Source: Streptomyces sp. NRRL F-6492 (GTDB taxonomy: Bacteria; Actinomycetota; Actinomycetes; Streptomycetales; Streptomycetaceae). Taken from it: a stretch of 64,000 bases of DNA. The stretch lies in contig NZ_LGEG01000138.1 in the NCBI RefSeq assembly GCF_001280125.1, positions 1 to 64,000 on the forward strand, in the 5' to 3' direction. Both the position numbers and the translations under genes were made by a program. Positions within the stretch are counted from its first letter, which is position 1, and the number at the start of each line of letters is the position of its first letter. The notes beneath the pieces are model-generated. The model did not search any database and was not told the origin of the DNA. It saw nothing but the letters and a program-made list of their open reading frames with translations. Shown one piece after another: positions 25,069 through 33,299 of this stretch.

Positions 25069-25208
25069 GGTCGGGTCCTCCGGGGGCGAGGGGGTTTTCC
25101 GGATCGGTTTCTCCGGCTTGGTTCTCCGGCACGACGGTAGGCGCCGGGAAAGCGGCGCAGAAGTGTGCGTTTCCTCCACTGTACGAGCGGGTGGTGTACG
25201 AAGGGTCC

Positions 25209-26726
25209 ATGACGACGAGCCCCGCGCACCCCGCCTCCACTCCCCCGGCCCCGCCGGTCCCGCTGGCCGCGCTGCTCGCCCGCCGGGACCTGGGCCTGCG
25301 GCTGCTCGCCGGGCCCGGGGACGCCTCCCTGCACTGGGTGCACACCTCGGAGATGGCCGACCCGTACCCGTACCTGCTCGGCGGGGAGCTGCTGATGACG
25401 GCGGGCGTGCAGCTCGCCGATCCGGCGCGGTACGTGGAGCGGGTGGCGGAGGCGGGGGCGGCGGCGCTCGCGTTCGGCGTGACGCCGGTGTACGACACGG
25501 TCCCGGCGGAGCTGGTCGGGGCCTGCGAACGCCGGGGCCTGCCCCTCGTGGAGGTGCCGCCGCGCACCCCGTTCACGGCGGTGGCGCGGGCGGTGTGGCG
25601 GCTGATGGCGGAGGCCCGGCTGCACGAGCTGCGCCGGGTGACGGAGGCCCAGCGGGCCCTGGCGACGGCGGCGGCCCGGCCGGCCCCGGTCCCGGCGGTC
25701 CTCGGCGCGCTCGCCGCCCGGCTCGGCGGCCGCGCGGTCCTCTTCGCCCCGGACGGCACGGAGGCGGCGACGGCCGGCCGGGAGGTCCCCGCGGAGGCGT
25801 CCCGGGCGCTGCGGGAGCTGGCGGGGGTGCTCGGCCCGCGCCCCGGCGGCCCGGCGTCGGCGGGCGGGGAGGGCGGCGGCCTGCGCCTGGCGGCGTACGC
25901 GCTGGGCGGCGGCGACGGGCCGGCCCTGGGGGTGGCGACGGAGCGGCGGGACCCCGGCGACCACACGATCGCGGGCGTCGCGGTGGTCCTCCTCTCCCTC
26001 CTGACGGCCCCGCACCGGGGCGCGGACGCGGCGGTACGGGACGCGGCCCTGGTCCGGCTGCTCCTGGGCGCGTCCCCGGCGGAGGCGGCGGCCGCCCTGG
26101 ACCCGGGCCCGTGGACGGTGGTCCACGCGCGGGGCGGCGACGGCACCCCGTTCGCGACGGCGGACCTGGCGGCGGCGCTGGGGACGGCGCTGGTGGAGCC
26201 GGAGGGGGCCACCGGTGCCGGGGAGACGGACACGACGGCAGCGCCGGGAAAGGCCCTTGGGGAGGCAGGAGCGGCCCGTGTCTCCGGGGCGGCCCCCGCC
26301 TCCGTACGACTCCTTCTGCCCGCTTCCTCCGCCGTCACCGCCCGGCCCGGCTGGTTTCTCGGCGTCTCCGCCCCGGCCGCCGCCGGGGACCTCCCCGCCG
26401 CCGACGCGCAGGCGGCGCGGGCCCTGCGCCGGGCGGAGGCCACCCGGACGGCGCTCGTGCGCCACCGCCCCGGCGGCCTCGCGTCCCTCGTGGACCCGGA
26501 CGAGGCCGCCGCCCACGCCCGGACCCTCCTCGCCCCCCTGGGCGAACCGCTCAGGGAGACCCTGCGCGTCTGGCTCTCCCTGCACGGCGGCTGGGACCGG
26601 ACGGCGGTGGCCCTGGACGTCCACCGCAACACGGTCCGCCAGCGCATCGCCCGCTGCGCGGCGCTCCTCGACCGGGACCTGGACGACCCGGACGTGCGGA
26701 TGGAGCTGTGGTTCGCGCTCGGGTGA
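25209..26726 (+). CDS. PucR-family transcriptional regulator
   Basis: 505 residues. The N-terminal PucR domain reads [20 protein letters not shown] and [12 protein letters not shown]; a GGDEF-like middle follows; the C-terminal PucR HTH is [20 protein letters not shown] and [19 protein letters not shown]. The ATG at 25209 has GAAGGG upstream. It is divergent from the ureohydrolase and ThDP genes and probably activates them when their substrate is present. Family members respond to purines, proline, GABA or other amines. Direct repeats TGTACGA lie in the 140-base divergent region. Confidence 0.88.
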   Translation: MTTSPAHPASTPPAPPVPLAALLARRDLGLRLLAGPGDASLHWVHTSEMADPYPYLLGGELLMTAGVQLADPARYVERVAEAGAAALAFGVTPVYDTVPAELVGACERRGLPLVEVPPRTPFTAVARAVWRLMAEARLHELRRVTEAQRALATAAARPAPVPAVLGALAARLGGRAVLFAPDGTEAATAGREVPAEASRALRELAGVLGPRPGGPASAGGEGGGLRLAAYALGGGDGPALGVATERRDPGDHTIAGVAVVLLSLLTAPHRGADAAVRDAALVRLLLGASPAEAAAALDPGPWTVVHARGGDGTPFATADLAAALGTALVEPEGATGAGETDTTAAPGKALGEAGAARVSGAAPASVRLLLPASSAVTARPGWFLGVSAPAAAGDLPAADAQAARALRRAEATRTALVRHRPGGLASLVDPDEAAAHARTLLAPLGEPLRETLRVWLSLHGGWDRTAVALDVHRNTVRQRIARCAALLDRDLDDPDVRMELWFALG

Positions 26727-26735
26727 GGCGGTGTG

Positions 26736-27386
26736 TCACCCGAGCTTGTCGACGGCGGTCTTCGTCGTGGTGCGGAAGGCGGTCAGCGGGGCGTCCTCGA
26801 GATCGCCCAGCTGGCCCCAGCGGACGAGGGTGACGGTGCGGCCGTCGCGGCCGACGGAGAAGAGGTGGATGTCGGTGCTGCCGATCTGCGGGTCGGCGGT
26901 GTCCAGGCTGTAGACCCAGGCGCCCTCCTCGACGTCGATCTTGCCGTGGGAGGCGCTGACGGCGTGCAGGCCCGGGTTCTGCTGTTCGAGCAGGGGCCCG
27001 CAGCCGGCCAGGGCCTTGCGGAGGGTGTCGACCAGCTTCACGGCGTCGGCCTCGGTGCGGGCGACGGTGGTGACCTGGACGCCGTTGGTGTCGAGCTCGG
27101 TGTTGAACTCGCGGTGGCGGGTGTTCCGCGCCGGGATCTTGTACGGGGCGCAGAGGACGCCGCCGTTCTCCGGGACGCCGGTGAAGACCCGGGTGGCGGT
27201 CCACGGCGTCGAGGACGGCGGCAGCTGCGCCGGCGTCAGGAAGGTGGAGCCGTGCGGGTACGGGAACGCCTGGCCGGCCCGGGCCCGCTGGGCCGCCGCC
27301 GTGTCCGCCTGGGACGGGACGGCGGCGAGGGCCACGAGGCCGGCGGCGGCGGTGAGGGCGGCGAGTGCGGTGCGGAGCTTGTTCAT
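26736..27386 (-). CDS. Secreted protein, PknH-like sensor fold suspected
   Basis: 216 residues. MNKLRTALAALTAAAGLVAL leads to SQADTAAAQ, a Sec signal with cleavage after QAD or ADTA. The mature part has Cys pairs (VLCAPYK, AGCGPLL) and a pattern (RVFTGVPENGGVLC, ADAVKLVDTLRKALAGC, WVYSLDTADPQIGSTDIHLF) like the extracellular sensor-domain proteins of actinomycetes related to PknH ectodomains. The function is unknown. It ends nine bases from the convergent PucR stop and is divergent from the membrane XRE gene. Confidence 0.7.
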   Translation of the reverse strand: MNKLRTALAALTAAAGLVALAAVPSQADTAAAQRARAGQAFPYPHGSTFLTPAQLPPSSTPWTATRVFTGVPENGGVLCAPYKIPARNTRHREFNTELDTNGVQVTTVARTEADAVKLVDTLRKALAGCGPLLEQQNPGLHAVSASHGKIDVEEGAWVYSLDTADPQIGSTDIHLFSVGRDGRTVTLVRWGQLGDLEDAPLTAFRTTTKTAVDKLG

Positions 27387-27549
27387 GGTGGTGGATCCCC
27401 CGTCGGGTGGTTCGGTCGGTGCTCCACCAGCGTCGGGCCCCCGCCCGCCCCGGGCAACGGTGCCGCGCCCACCACCCGTCCCGGAACCATTCCACCCCTG
27501 CTGACGTGCAAGGACGTGAAGGGTGGGACGTGGGGTCAAGGGGGATGGA

Positions 27550-28668
27550 ATGCCGAAGGACGTCGCCGTCGAGGAGTTCGCGCGGCTCGTGCGCGCGCTG
27601 AAGGCGCGGGACGGGAGGAGCTACGAGGCGCTGGGCCGGCGCCTGAGCGTCAGCGCGTCCACCCTCCACCGCTACTGCTCGGGCGCGACCGTCCCGGAGG
27701 AGTTCGCCGTGGTCGACCGCCTCGCCCTGCTGTGCGGGGCGGACGAGGAGGAGCGACGGGCCCTGGCGGCGGCCTGGACCCGCGCGGACGGCGCCCGCCG
27801 CCCTCCGGCGCCCGAGCCCGGCCCGGAGCCGGAGCCGGCACCCGAGCCCGGGCCCGCGCCCGCGCCGGAACCCGTGCACGCGCCCGTGCCGGACCTCCCG
27901 CCCCGGTGGCGGAGGCGTCGGTGGGGGTGGACGGGCGTGGTCGGCGGGGCGCTGGCGGTCGTGGGGGCGGTGACGCTCGGAGCCGTACTCCTGCCCGGGA
28001 AGGCCCGGGAGCGGGCCGTCGAGCCGCCGGCGCCGCTGACGTGGACGGTCGCCTCGCACCTCTGGAAGAACGGGTGCGGGCACACCTATCTCGTCGAGCG
28101 GACGCCCCCTCCCCCGCCGGAGGCGGCCGACGCGCGGAGCTGGGCGGCGGCGCAGGGGGCCGTGGACGGCGGGGAGACGCTGGTGCGGGTGTCGGTGCAG
28201 GGGAGGGGCGCGGCGGCGGTGGTGCTCCAGGCGCTGCACGTGCGGGTGGTGCAGCGGGGCGCGCCGCTGCCGTGGGCGGCGTACCGGATGGACGACGGGT
28301 GCGGCGGGGCGGTGACGCCGCGCCGCTTCGAGGTGGACCTGGACCGGCCGCGGCCGGTGGCGCGGGCGCGGGACGGGTACGACGCCTCCGGGCAGGAGGG
28401 CCGGACGCTCCCGGCGGTCTCCTTCCCGTACGCGGTCAGCGCCGCCGAGCCGGAGGAGCTGCTGGTCTCGGCGGGGACGGCGGGGTGCGACTGCCGCTGG
28501 TACCTGGAGCTGGAGTGGAGCTCGGAGGGGCGCCGGGGCACGGTCCGGATCGGGGACGAGGACGGCGCACCCTTTCGGACGAGCGGGGCGAAGGGGCGGC
28601 CCGGGTACGGATACGACTCCGTGGGGCGGGCCTGGATCACAGGGGAGAGGTCTGGACAGGGTGGGTGA
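27550..28668 (+). CDS. Membrane-anchored XRE-type HTH protein with extracellular domain
   Basis: 372 residues. Residues 1-60 form an XRE-like HTH (YEALGRRLSVSASTLHRYCS). A Pro/Glu/Ala-rich linker (EPGPEPEPAPEPGPAP) leads through RWRRRRW to one membrane span (VVGGALAVVGAVTLGAVLL, about 135-155). The rest lies outside and contains several Cys (NGCGHTY, DDGCGG, GCDCRWY) likely to form disulfides. It may pass an outside signal to DNA directly. The ATG at 27550 has AAGGGGG upstream. This architecture recurs in Streptomyces but its role is not known to me. Confidence 0.75.
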   Translation: MPKDVAVEEFARLVRALKARDGRSYEALGRRLSVSASTLHRYCSGATVPEEFAVVDRLALLCGADEEERRALAAAWTRADGARRPPAPEPGPEPEPAPEPGPAPAPEPVHAPVPDLPPRWRRRRWGWTGVVGGALAVVGAVTLGAVLLPGKARERAVEPPAPLTWTVASHLWKNGCGHTYLVERTPPPPPEAADARSWAAAQGAVDGGETLVRVSVQGRGAAAVVLQALHVRVVQRGAPLPWAAYRMDDGCGGAVTPRRFEVDLDRPRPVARARDGYDASGQEGRTLPAVSFPYAVSAAEPEELLVSAGTAGCDCRWYLELEWSSEGRRGTVRIGDEDGAPFRTSGAKGRPGYGYDSVGRAWITGERSGQGG

Positions 28669-28684
28669 CCGCTGGGTAACTTCG

Positions 28685-28714
28685 TTGACGACAGACTGAG
28701 CAAGCGCTTAGAAA
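28685..28714 (+). promoter_or_regulatory. Promoter and palindrome of the acyl-CoA dehydrogenase operon
   Basis: TTGACG (28685-28690), 17 bases, then TTAGAA (28708-28713) resemble -35 and -10 boxes. Between and over them is AGCAAGCGCTTAG with the perfect core AAGCGCTT (28702-28709), placed where a repressor would block polymerase. A TetR-type fatty-acid or CoA-ester sensing repressor is plausible. Confidence 0.55.
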
Positions 28715-28744
28715 ACTGGGCCCGCACACCGGAGGAGTCGCACC

Positions 28745-29902
28745 GTGCGCCGTACCGTATTCGACGAGGACCACGAGGCGTTCCGGGAGACCATCCGGGC
28801 CTTCATCGAGGCCGAGGTCGTCCCCGTCTACGACGAGTGGTTCGCGGCCGGCCAGGCGCCCCGCGACTTCTACTACAAGCTCGGCGAGCTGGGCATCTTC
28901 GGCATCAACGTGCCCGAGGAGTTCGGCGGCGCGGGCCTGGACACCCACAAGTTCGAGGCGGTCCTCTACGAGGAGACCTCGCGCGCGGGCGTCCAGTTCG
29001 GCGGCTCCGGCGTCCACGTCCTGCTCGCCCTGCCGTACATCAAGATGCTGGCCACCGGGGACCAGAAGAAGCGCTACCTGCCGAAGTTCGTCTCCGGCGA
29101 GGAGATGTGGGCGCTCGCCATGACCGAGCCGGGCACCGGCTCCGACGTCGCGGGCATGAAGACCACCGCCAAGCTCTCCGAGGACGGCACCCACTACGTC
29201 CTCAACGGCGCCAAGACCTTCATCACCGGCGGCGTCCACGCCGACCGCGTGATCGTCTGCGCCCGCACCTCCGCCCCGTCGGCCGAGGACCGCCGCTTCG
29301 GCATCTCCCTCTTCGCCGTGGACACCACGTCCGAGGGCTACTCGATCGGCCGCAAGCTGGACAAGCTCGGCCTGCGCACCTCCGACACCGCCGAGCTGGC
29401 GTTCGTCGACGTGAAGGTGCCGGTCGAGGACCTGCTCGGCGAGGAGGGCAAGGGCTTCTCCTACCTGGGCCACAACCTGGCCTCCGAGCGCTGGGGCATC
29501 GCCTTCGGCGCCTACGCGCAGGCCAAGGCCGCCGTCCGCTTCGCCCAGCAGTACGTCACGGACCGCACGGTCTTCGGCAAGACGGTCGCCTCCTTCCAGA
29601 ACACCAAGTTCGAGCTGGCCGCCTGCCAGGCCGAGGTCGACGCCGCCGAGGCCGTCGCGGACCGCGCCCTGGAGGCCCTGGACGCGGGCGAGCTGACCCC
29701 GGCCGAGGCCGCGAGCGCCAAGCTGTTCTGCACCGAGGTCGCCCACCGCGTCATCGACCGCTGCCTCCAGCTGCACGGCGGCTACGGCTACATGAACGAG
29801 TACCCGATCGCCCGCCTGTACGCGGACAACCGCGTCAACCGCATCTACGGCGGCACCAGCGAGATCATGAAGTCGATCATCGCGAAGTCGATGGGCCTGT
29901 AG
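28745..29902 (+). CDS. Acyl-CoA dehydrogenase
   Basis: 385 residues, full-length. Family signatures: ALAMTEPGTGSDVAGMKTTA near FAD, FITGGVHADRVIVCART, and the C-terminal LQLHGGYGYMNEYPIARLYA. The stretch RIYGGTSEIMKSIIAKSMG ends it. It oxidises an acyl-CoA to the 2-enoyl-CoA, passing electrons to ETF. The start is GTG at 28745 with GGAGGA upstream. A thioesterase gene begins at the base after its stop, so the two form an operon. Confidence 0.93.
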   Translation: MRRTVFDEDHEAFRETIRAFIEAEVVPVYDEWFAAGQAPRDFYYKLGELGIFGINVPEEFGGAGLDTHKFEAVLYEETSRAGVQFGGSGVHVLLALPYIKMLATGDQKKRYLPKFVSGEEMWALAMTEPGTGSDVAGMKTTAKLSEDGTHYVLNGAKTFITGGVHADRVIVCARTSAPSAEDRRFGISLFAVDTTSEGYSIGRKLDKLGLRTSDTAELAFVDVKVPVEDLLGEEGKGFSYLGHNLASERWGIAFGAYAQAKAAVRFAQQYVTDRTVFGKTVASFQNTKFELAACQAEVDAAEAVADRALEALDAGELTPAEAASAKLFCTEVAHRVIDRCLQLHGGYGYMNEYPIARLYADNRVNRIYGGTSEIMKSIIAKSMGL

Positions 29903-30775
29903 GTGCCCGAGGCGCACGACGCCCTGGATTCCCTGCTCGATCTGCTCGACCTGGAGCGGATCGAGCGGGACATCTTCCGGGGCAGGTCCCGGTCCTCGCT
30001 CGTCCCCCGCGTCTTCGGCGGCCAGGTGGCCGCCCAGGCGCTGGTGGCGGCGGGCCGGACCGTGCCCGGAGACCGTCTCGCGCACTCCCTGCACGCGTAC
30101 TTCCTGCGTCCCGGCGACCCCGGCGCGCCGATCGTGTACTCGGTCGACCGCATCCGGGACGGGCGCTCCTTCACCACCCGCCGGGTCGTCGCCGTCCAGC
30201 ACGGACAGCCGATCTTCCACCTCTCCGCCTCCTTCCAGGCGTACGAGGAGGGGCTGGACCACCAGGCGGACGTGCCGGCCGCGCCGGACCCGGAGACGCT
30301 GCCGACGGCCGGGGAGATGCTGCCCCGGCACCTGCCGGAGGACGTGGCCCGGCGGCTCGTCGAGGCCCGCGCGGCCTTCGACCTGCGGTACGGGGACACC
30401 CCGCCCTGGGGCTCGGTCGGGGAGCCGCGCGAACCGCGCTCGCAGGTGTGGTTCCGCACCAACGGCAAGCTCGCCGACGACCCCCTGCTGCACGTCTGTC
30501 TGGCGACGTACGTCTCCGACATGACGCTGCTCGACTCCGTCCTGCTCGCGCACGGGCGGGGCGGCTGGGCCGTCGGGGACGTGGTGGGGGCCTCCCTCGA
30601 CCACGCCATGTGGTTCCACCGGCCCTTCCGGGCCGACGAGTGGCTCCTGTACGACCAGGAGTCCCCCTCCTCCGGCGGCGGGCGCGGTCTCGGCCAGGCC
30701 AGGATCTGGACGCGGGACGGGAAGCTGGCCATCTCGGTCATCCAGGAGGGTGTCGTTCGCGTGCCGCGCTCCTGA
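29903..30775 (+). CDS. tesB: Acyl-CoA thioesterase II (TesB type)
   Basis: 290 residues, two hotdog domains. N-terminal RVFGGQVAAQALVAAGRTV, then HSLHAYFLRPGDP and FTTRRVVAVQHGQPIF; C-terminal TYVSDMTLLDSVLLAHG, LDHAMWFHRPFRADEWLLYD and GQARIWTRDGKLAISVIQEG. The Asp, Ser/Thr and Gln of the TesB active site are recognisable. It hydrolyses medium- and long-chain acyl-CoA. The GTG start follows the dehydrogenase stop with no gap. Confidence 0.92.
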   Translation: MPEAHDALDSLLDLLDLERIERDIFRGRSRSSLVPRVFGGQVAAQALVAAGRTVPGDRLAHSLHAYFLRPGDPGAPIVYSVDRIRDGRSFTTRRVVAVQHGQPIFHLSASFQAYEEGLDHQADVPAAPDPETLPTAGEMLPRHLPEDVARRLVEARAAFDLRYGDTPPWGSVGEPREPRSQVWFRTNGKLADDPLLHVCLATYVSDMTLLDSVLLAHGRGGWAVGDVVGASLDHAMWFHRPFRADEWLLYDQESPSSGGGRGLGQARIWTRDGKLAISVIQEGVVRVPRS

Positions 30776-30794
30776 CCGGGCATACGTTCCGACC

Positions 30795-31745
30795 ATGGGG
30801 CGAAAGGCGAAGGACGGGAACGGCGAGAGCACCTTCACCGTGCTCGTGGCGGCGGGGGCGAACCTCGGGATCGCCGTCGCCAAGGCCGTGGCGGGTCTGA
30901 TCAGCGGGTCGAGCGCGATGATGTCGGAGGCGGCCCACTCGGTCGCCGACACCGTCACCGAGGTCATGCTGCTCACCGCGCTCCGGCGGAGCGGGAAGCC
31001 GGCCGACGAGGACCACCCGGTCGGGTACGCGGGCGAGCGGTACGTCTGGGCGATGCTGGCGGCCGTCGCGACCTTCGTCGGCGGCGCGGTCTTCTCCGTC
31101 TACGACGGGATCCACACCCTCACCCACGGCGAGGAGCTGGGCGACCCGCTCGTCTCGTACGTCGTCCTCGCCCTCGCCTTCCTCCTGGAGGGCTTCTCGC
31201 TGCGGACCGGGCTCCGGCAGGTCAGGGGCGAGGCGAAGGAGCGGGGCACCCCGCTCGCGGCCTATCTGCGGCGCACCCCCGACACCACCGTCAAGGCGGT
31301 CGTCATGGAGGACTCGGCCGCCCTCGCCGGACTGCTGCTCGCGGCCGGCGGCCTGCTCGGCGGCCAGCTCACCGGTTCCGGCGTCTGGGACGGGATCGCC
31401 TCGATCCTCATCGGCGCCCTGCTCGTGTACGTGGCCTGGGTGCTCGGCCGCTCCAACGCCGAGCTGCTCGTCGGCCGCCCGCTGCCGAAGGAGATGCGGG
31501 ACGCCGTGCGCGCGGAGCTGCTGTCCGTCCCGCAGGTCGCGGGCGTGCTCGACCTGACGACCCTCATCCAGGGGCCGGGCGAGGCGCTGGTCGCCGCCAA
31601 GGTCGACTTCCGGGACGGGGCCACGGCCGAGGAGGTCGAGTGGGCCTGCGAGGAGGCCGAGGACCGGCTCCGCGCGCGCGTGCCGGCGGTCCGCCGGGTG
31701 TACCTGGACCCGACGCCGGGCCGGGGGCGGCGCGGGCCGGAGTGA
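30795..31745 (+). CDS. Cation diffusion facilitator transporter
   Basis: 316 residues, about six membrane segments. The CDF signature is clear: SGSSAMMSEAAHSVADTVTE (second span, with metal-binding His/Asp) and a second metal site in VKAVVMEDSAALAGLLLAAG. The His-rich loop is short (DEDHPVGYAGERY). The cytosolic C-terminal domain follows (LTTLIQGPGEALVAAKVDF). It exports Zn2+ or another divalent metal in exchange for protons. The ATG at 30795 lacks a clear ribosome site and is 19 bases after the thioesterase stop. Confidence 0.9.
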   Translation: MGRKAKDGNGESTFTVLVAAGANLGIAVAKAVAGLISGSSAMMSEAAHSVADTVTEVMLLTALRRSGKPADEDHPVGYAGERYVWAMLAAVATFVGGAVFSVYDGIHTLTHGEELGDPLVSYVVLALAFLLEGFSLRTGLRQVRGEAKERGTPLAAYLRRTPDTTVKAVVMEDSAALAGLLLAAGGLLGGQLTGSGVWDGIASILIGALLVYVAWVLGRSNAELLVGRPLPKEMRDAVRAELLSVPQVAGVLDLTTLIQGPGEALVAAKVDFRDGATAEEVEWACEEAEDRLRARVPAVRRVYLDPTPGRGRRGPE

Positions 31746-31754
31746 GCCCGCGCG

Positions 31755-32534
31755 TCAGCCCAGACCGGCCGCGTCGAGCAGGTACGCGGTCATCGGCTCG
31801 TAGGAGCGGGGGTCCAGGACGTGGTCGTCGAGCGGGATCGTGACCTGCATCGTGCCCTCGGCCTCGCCCAGGAAGAGGGCGGGGTCGTTGCAGTCCGCGT
31901 AGCCGACGGAGTCGATGCCGCGCTGGCCCGCGCGCCCGGCCCAGCCGTGGTCCGCGACCACCAGGTCGGGCGCGGGCTCGCCGAGGACCTCCAGGCCGTC
32001 CAGGATCGCGTTCATCGGCTCCGGGGAGTGGGTGTGCCAGAGGCTGGCGCCCCGCTCGAAGACGGCGACGTCCGCGAACTGCACGACGTACCCCTCGTCC
32101 GCGATCAGGCCGCCGGGGATGCGGACGATGTCGCAGCCCCGGGCGCGCAGCGCGGCCGCGACCCGGCTGTGGACGTCGATGAGGGAGCCGGGGTGGCCGG
32201 TCGCGAAGAGGACCCGCTCCCGGCCCTCGGCGGCCTTGCGCAGCCGGGCGGCGGCCCGGTCGAGGGCGTCCACGGTCAGCTCGGGGTCGATGGTGTCCTG
32301 GCCGGTCCGGTGGGCCGGGTCGTCGACGACGCCGCACCGCTCGGCCATCACGGCGAGCACGTCCTGTTCGTCGGTCCAGCGGTCGCCGAGCTCCAGGCCG
32401 AGCCAGTAGTGCCGGTCGCCGTTGGCGAGCCTTCTGTAGTGGGAGAGGTTGTTGTCGCGCGGGGTGGCGACGTCTCCCGCGATCCGGGTGCGGACGAGGT
32501 GCTCGACGAGGGCGGGGCGGCTGAGTATCGGCAT
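31755..32534 (-). CDS. Conserved actinobacterial protein, phosphatase-like
   Basis: 259 residues. Close homologues in Streptomyces are, as I recall, annotated simply as phosphatase. Visible blocks are LFATGHPGSLIDVHSRVAAA, DVAVFERGASLWHTHSPEPM, DLVVADHGWAGRAGQRGIDS and a conserved DCNDPALFLGEAEGT; the His and Asp residues could bind metal, but I see no established phosphatase signature. ATG 32534 (MPILSRP) is chosen; an ATG three codons upstream is also possible and neither has a good ribosome site. It is convergent with the CDF gene. Confidence 0.7.
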   Translation of the reverse strand: MPILSRPALVEHLVRTRIAGDVATPRDNNLSHYRRLANGDRHYWLGLELGDRWTDEQDVLAVMAERCGVVDDPAHRTGQDTIDPELTVDALDRAAARLRKAAEGRERVLFATGHPGSLIDVHSRVAAALRARGCDIVRIPGGLIADEGYVVQFADVAVFERGASLWHTHSPEPMNAILDGLEVLGEPAPDLVVADHGWAGRAGQRGIDSVGYADCNDPALFLGEAEGTMQVTIPLDDHVLDPRSYEPMTAYLLDAAGLG

Positions 32535-32612
32535 GGGTCTCATTCTGTCCGAGCGCCGGGGGCGACGGGGACCGCGTTCCGTCCCGTGGACCGGCGGGGG
32601 TGCGGGGAAGCG

Positions 32613-33212
32613 TCAGGAGACCGCGAGCGCCCCGAAGGCCCCGTGGGCCAGGCGGCGCAGGAGTTCCTCCATGGGGCGGCGGCCGAGGGCGGCCAGGTGG
32701 GGGGTGGAGTTGAGCAGGCCGAAGACCGCGTGGACGGCGGTGCGGGCCTCGCTCTCGGGGGCGTCCGGGTACAGCTCGCGGACCGTCGTCACCCACAGTT
32801 CCACGTACTGCCGCTGGAGCTTGCGGACCCGCTTGCGGTCCTCGTCCCTGAGCCGGTCCAGCTCCCGGTCGTGGAGGGTGATCAGGGGCCGGTCGTCGAG
32901 GGCGAAGTCGATGTGCCCGTCGATGAGGGCGCCGAGCAGGGCCCGGGGGTCGCCCGCCGCCTCTCCGGCCCGCAGCCGGCCCCCGTCGAGGAGCCGCTCG
33001 CTGATGCCGACGAGCAGTTCGGCGAGCATCGCGTCCTTGCCGGGGAAGTGCCGGTAGAGGCCGGGGCCGCTGATGCCGACGGCGGCCCCTATCTCGTCCA
33101 CGCCCACGCCGTGGAAACCGCGCTCGGCGAAGAGGCGGGCGGCCTCCTTGAGGATCTGCTCGCGGCGCGTGGGGGCGTCGGTCCTGCCGCCGGCGGTCGT
33201 AGTCGTGGCCAT
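32613..33212 (-). CDS. TetR-family repressor of the leucine/isovalerate operon
   Basis: 199 residues. HTH: REQILKEAARLFAERGFHGV, DEIGAAVGISGPGLYRHFPG. The C-terminal domain matches the TetR_C33-type of acyl-CoA-responsive regulators. It is divergent from the carboxylase-HMG lyase-dehydrogenase operon with two matching operators between them, so it probably represses that operon until a branched acyl-CoA binds. The ATG at 33212 (MATTTT) is chosen over an in-frame TTG six codons upstream. Confidence 0.9.
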   Translation of the reverse strand: MATTTTAGGRTDAPTRREQILKEAARLFAERGFHGVGVDEIGAAVGISGPGLYRHFPGKDAMLAELLVGISERLLDGGRLRAGEAAGDPRALLGALIDGHIDFALDDRPLITLHDRELDRLRDEDRKRVRKLQRQYVELWVTTVRELYPDAPESEARTAVHAVFGLLNSTPHLAALGRRPMEELLRRLAHGAFGALAVS

Positions 33213-33234
33213 GGATTCGATTCTAGACAACCCC

Positions 33235-33279
33235 GTTAGCGGTCGTTAACCTGTCCGCCATACGTTAACGCTCATTAAC
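33235..33279. promoter_or_regulatory. Two TetR operators upstream of the carboxylase operon
   Basis: GTTAGCGGTCGTTAAC (33235-33250) and GTTAACGCTCATTAAC (33264-33279) are two copies of the palindrome GTTAACGNNCGTTAAC, each with one mismatch, 29 bp centre to centre. They lie between the TetR gene and the operon start. Confidence 0.8.
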
Positions 33280-33299
33280 CGGACAAGGGAGATCGGTCG

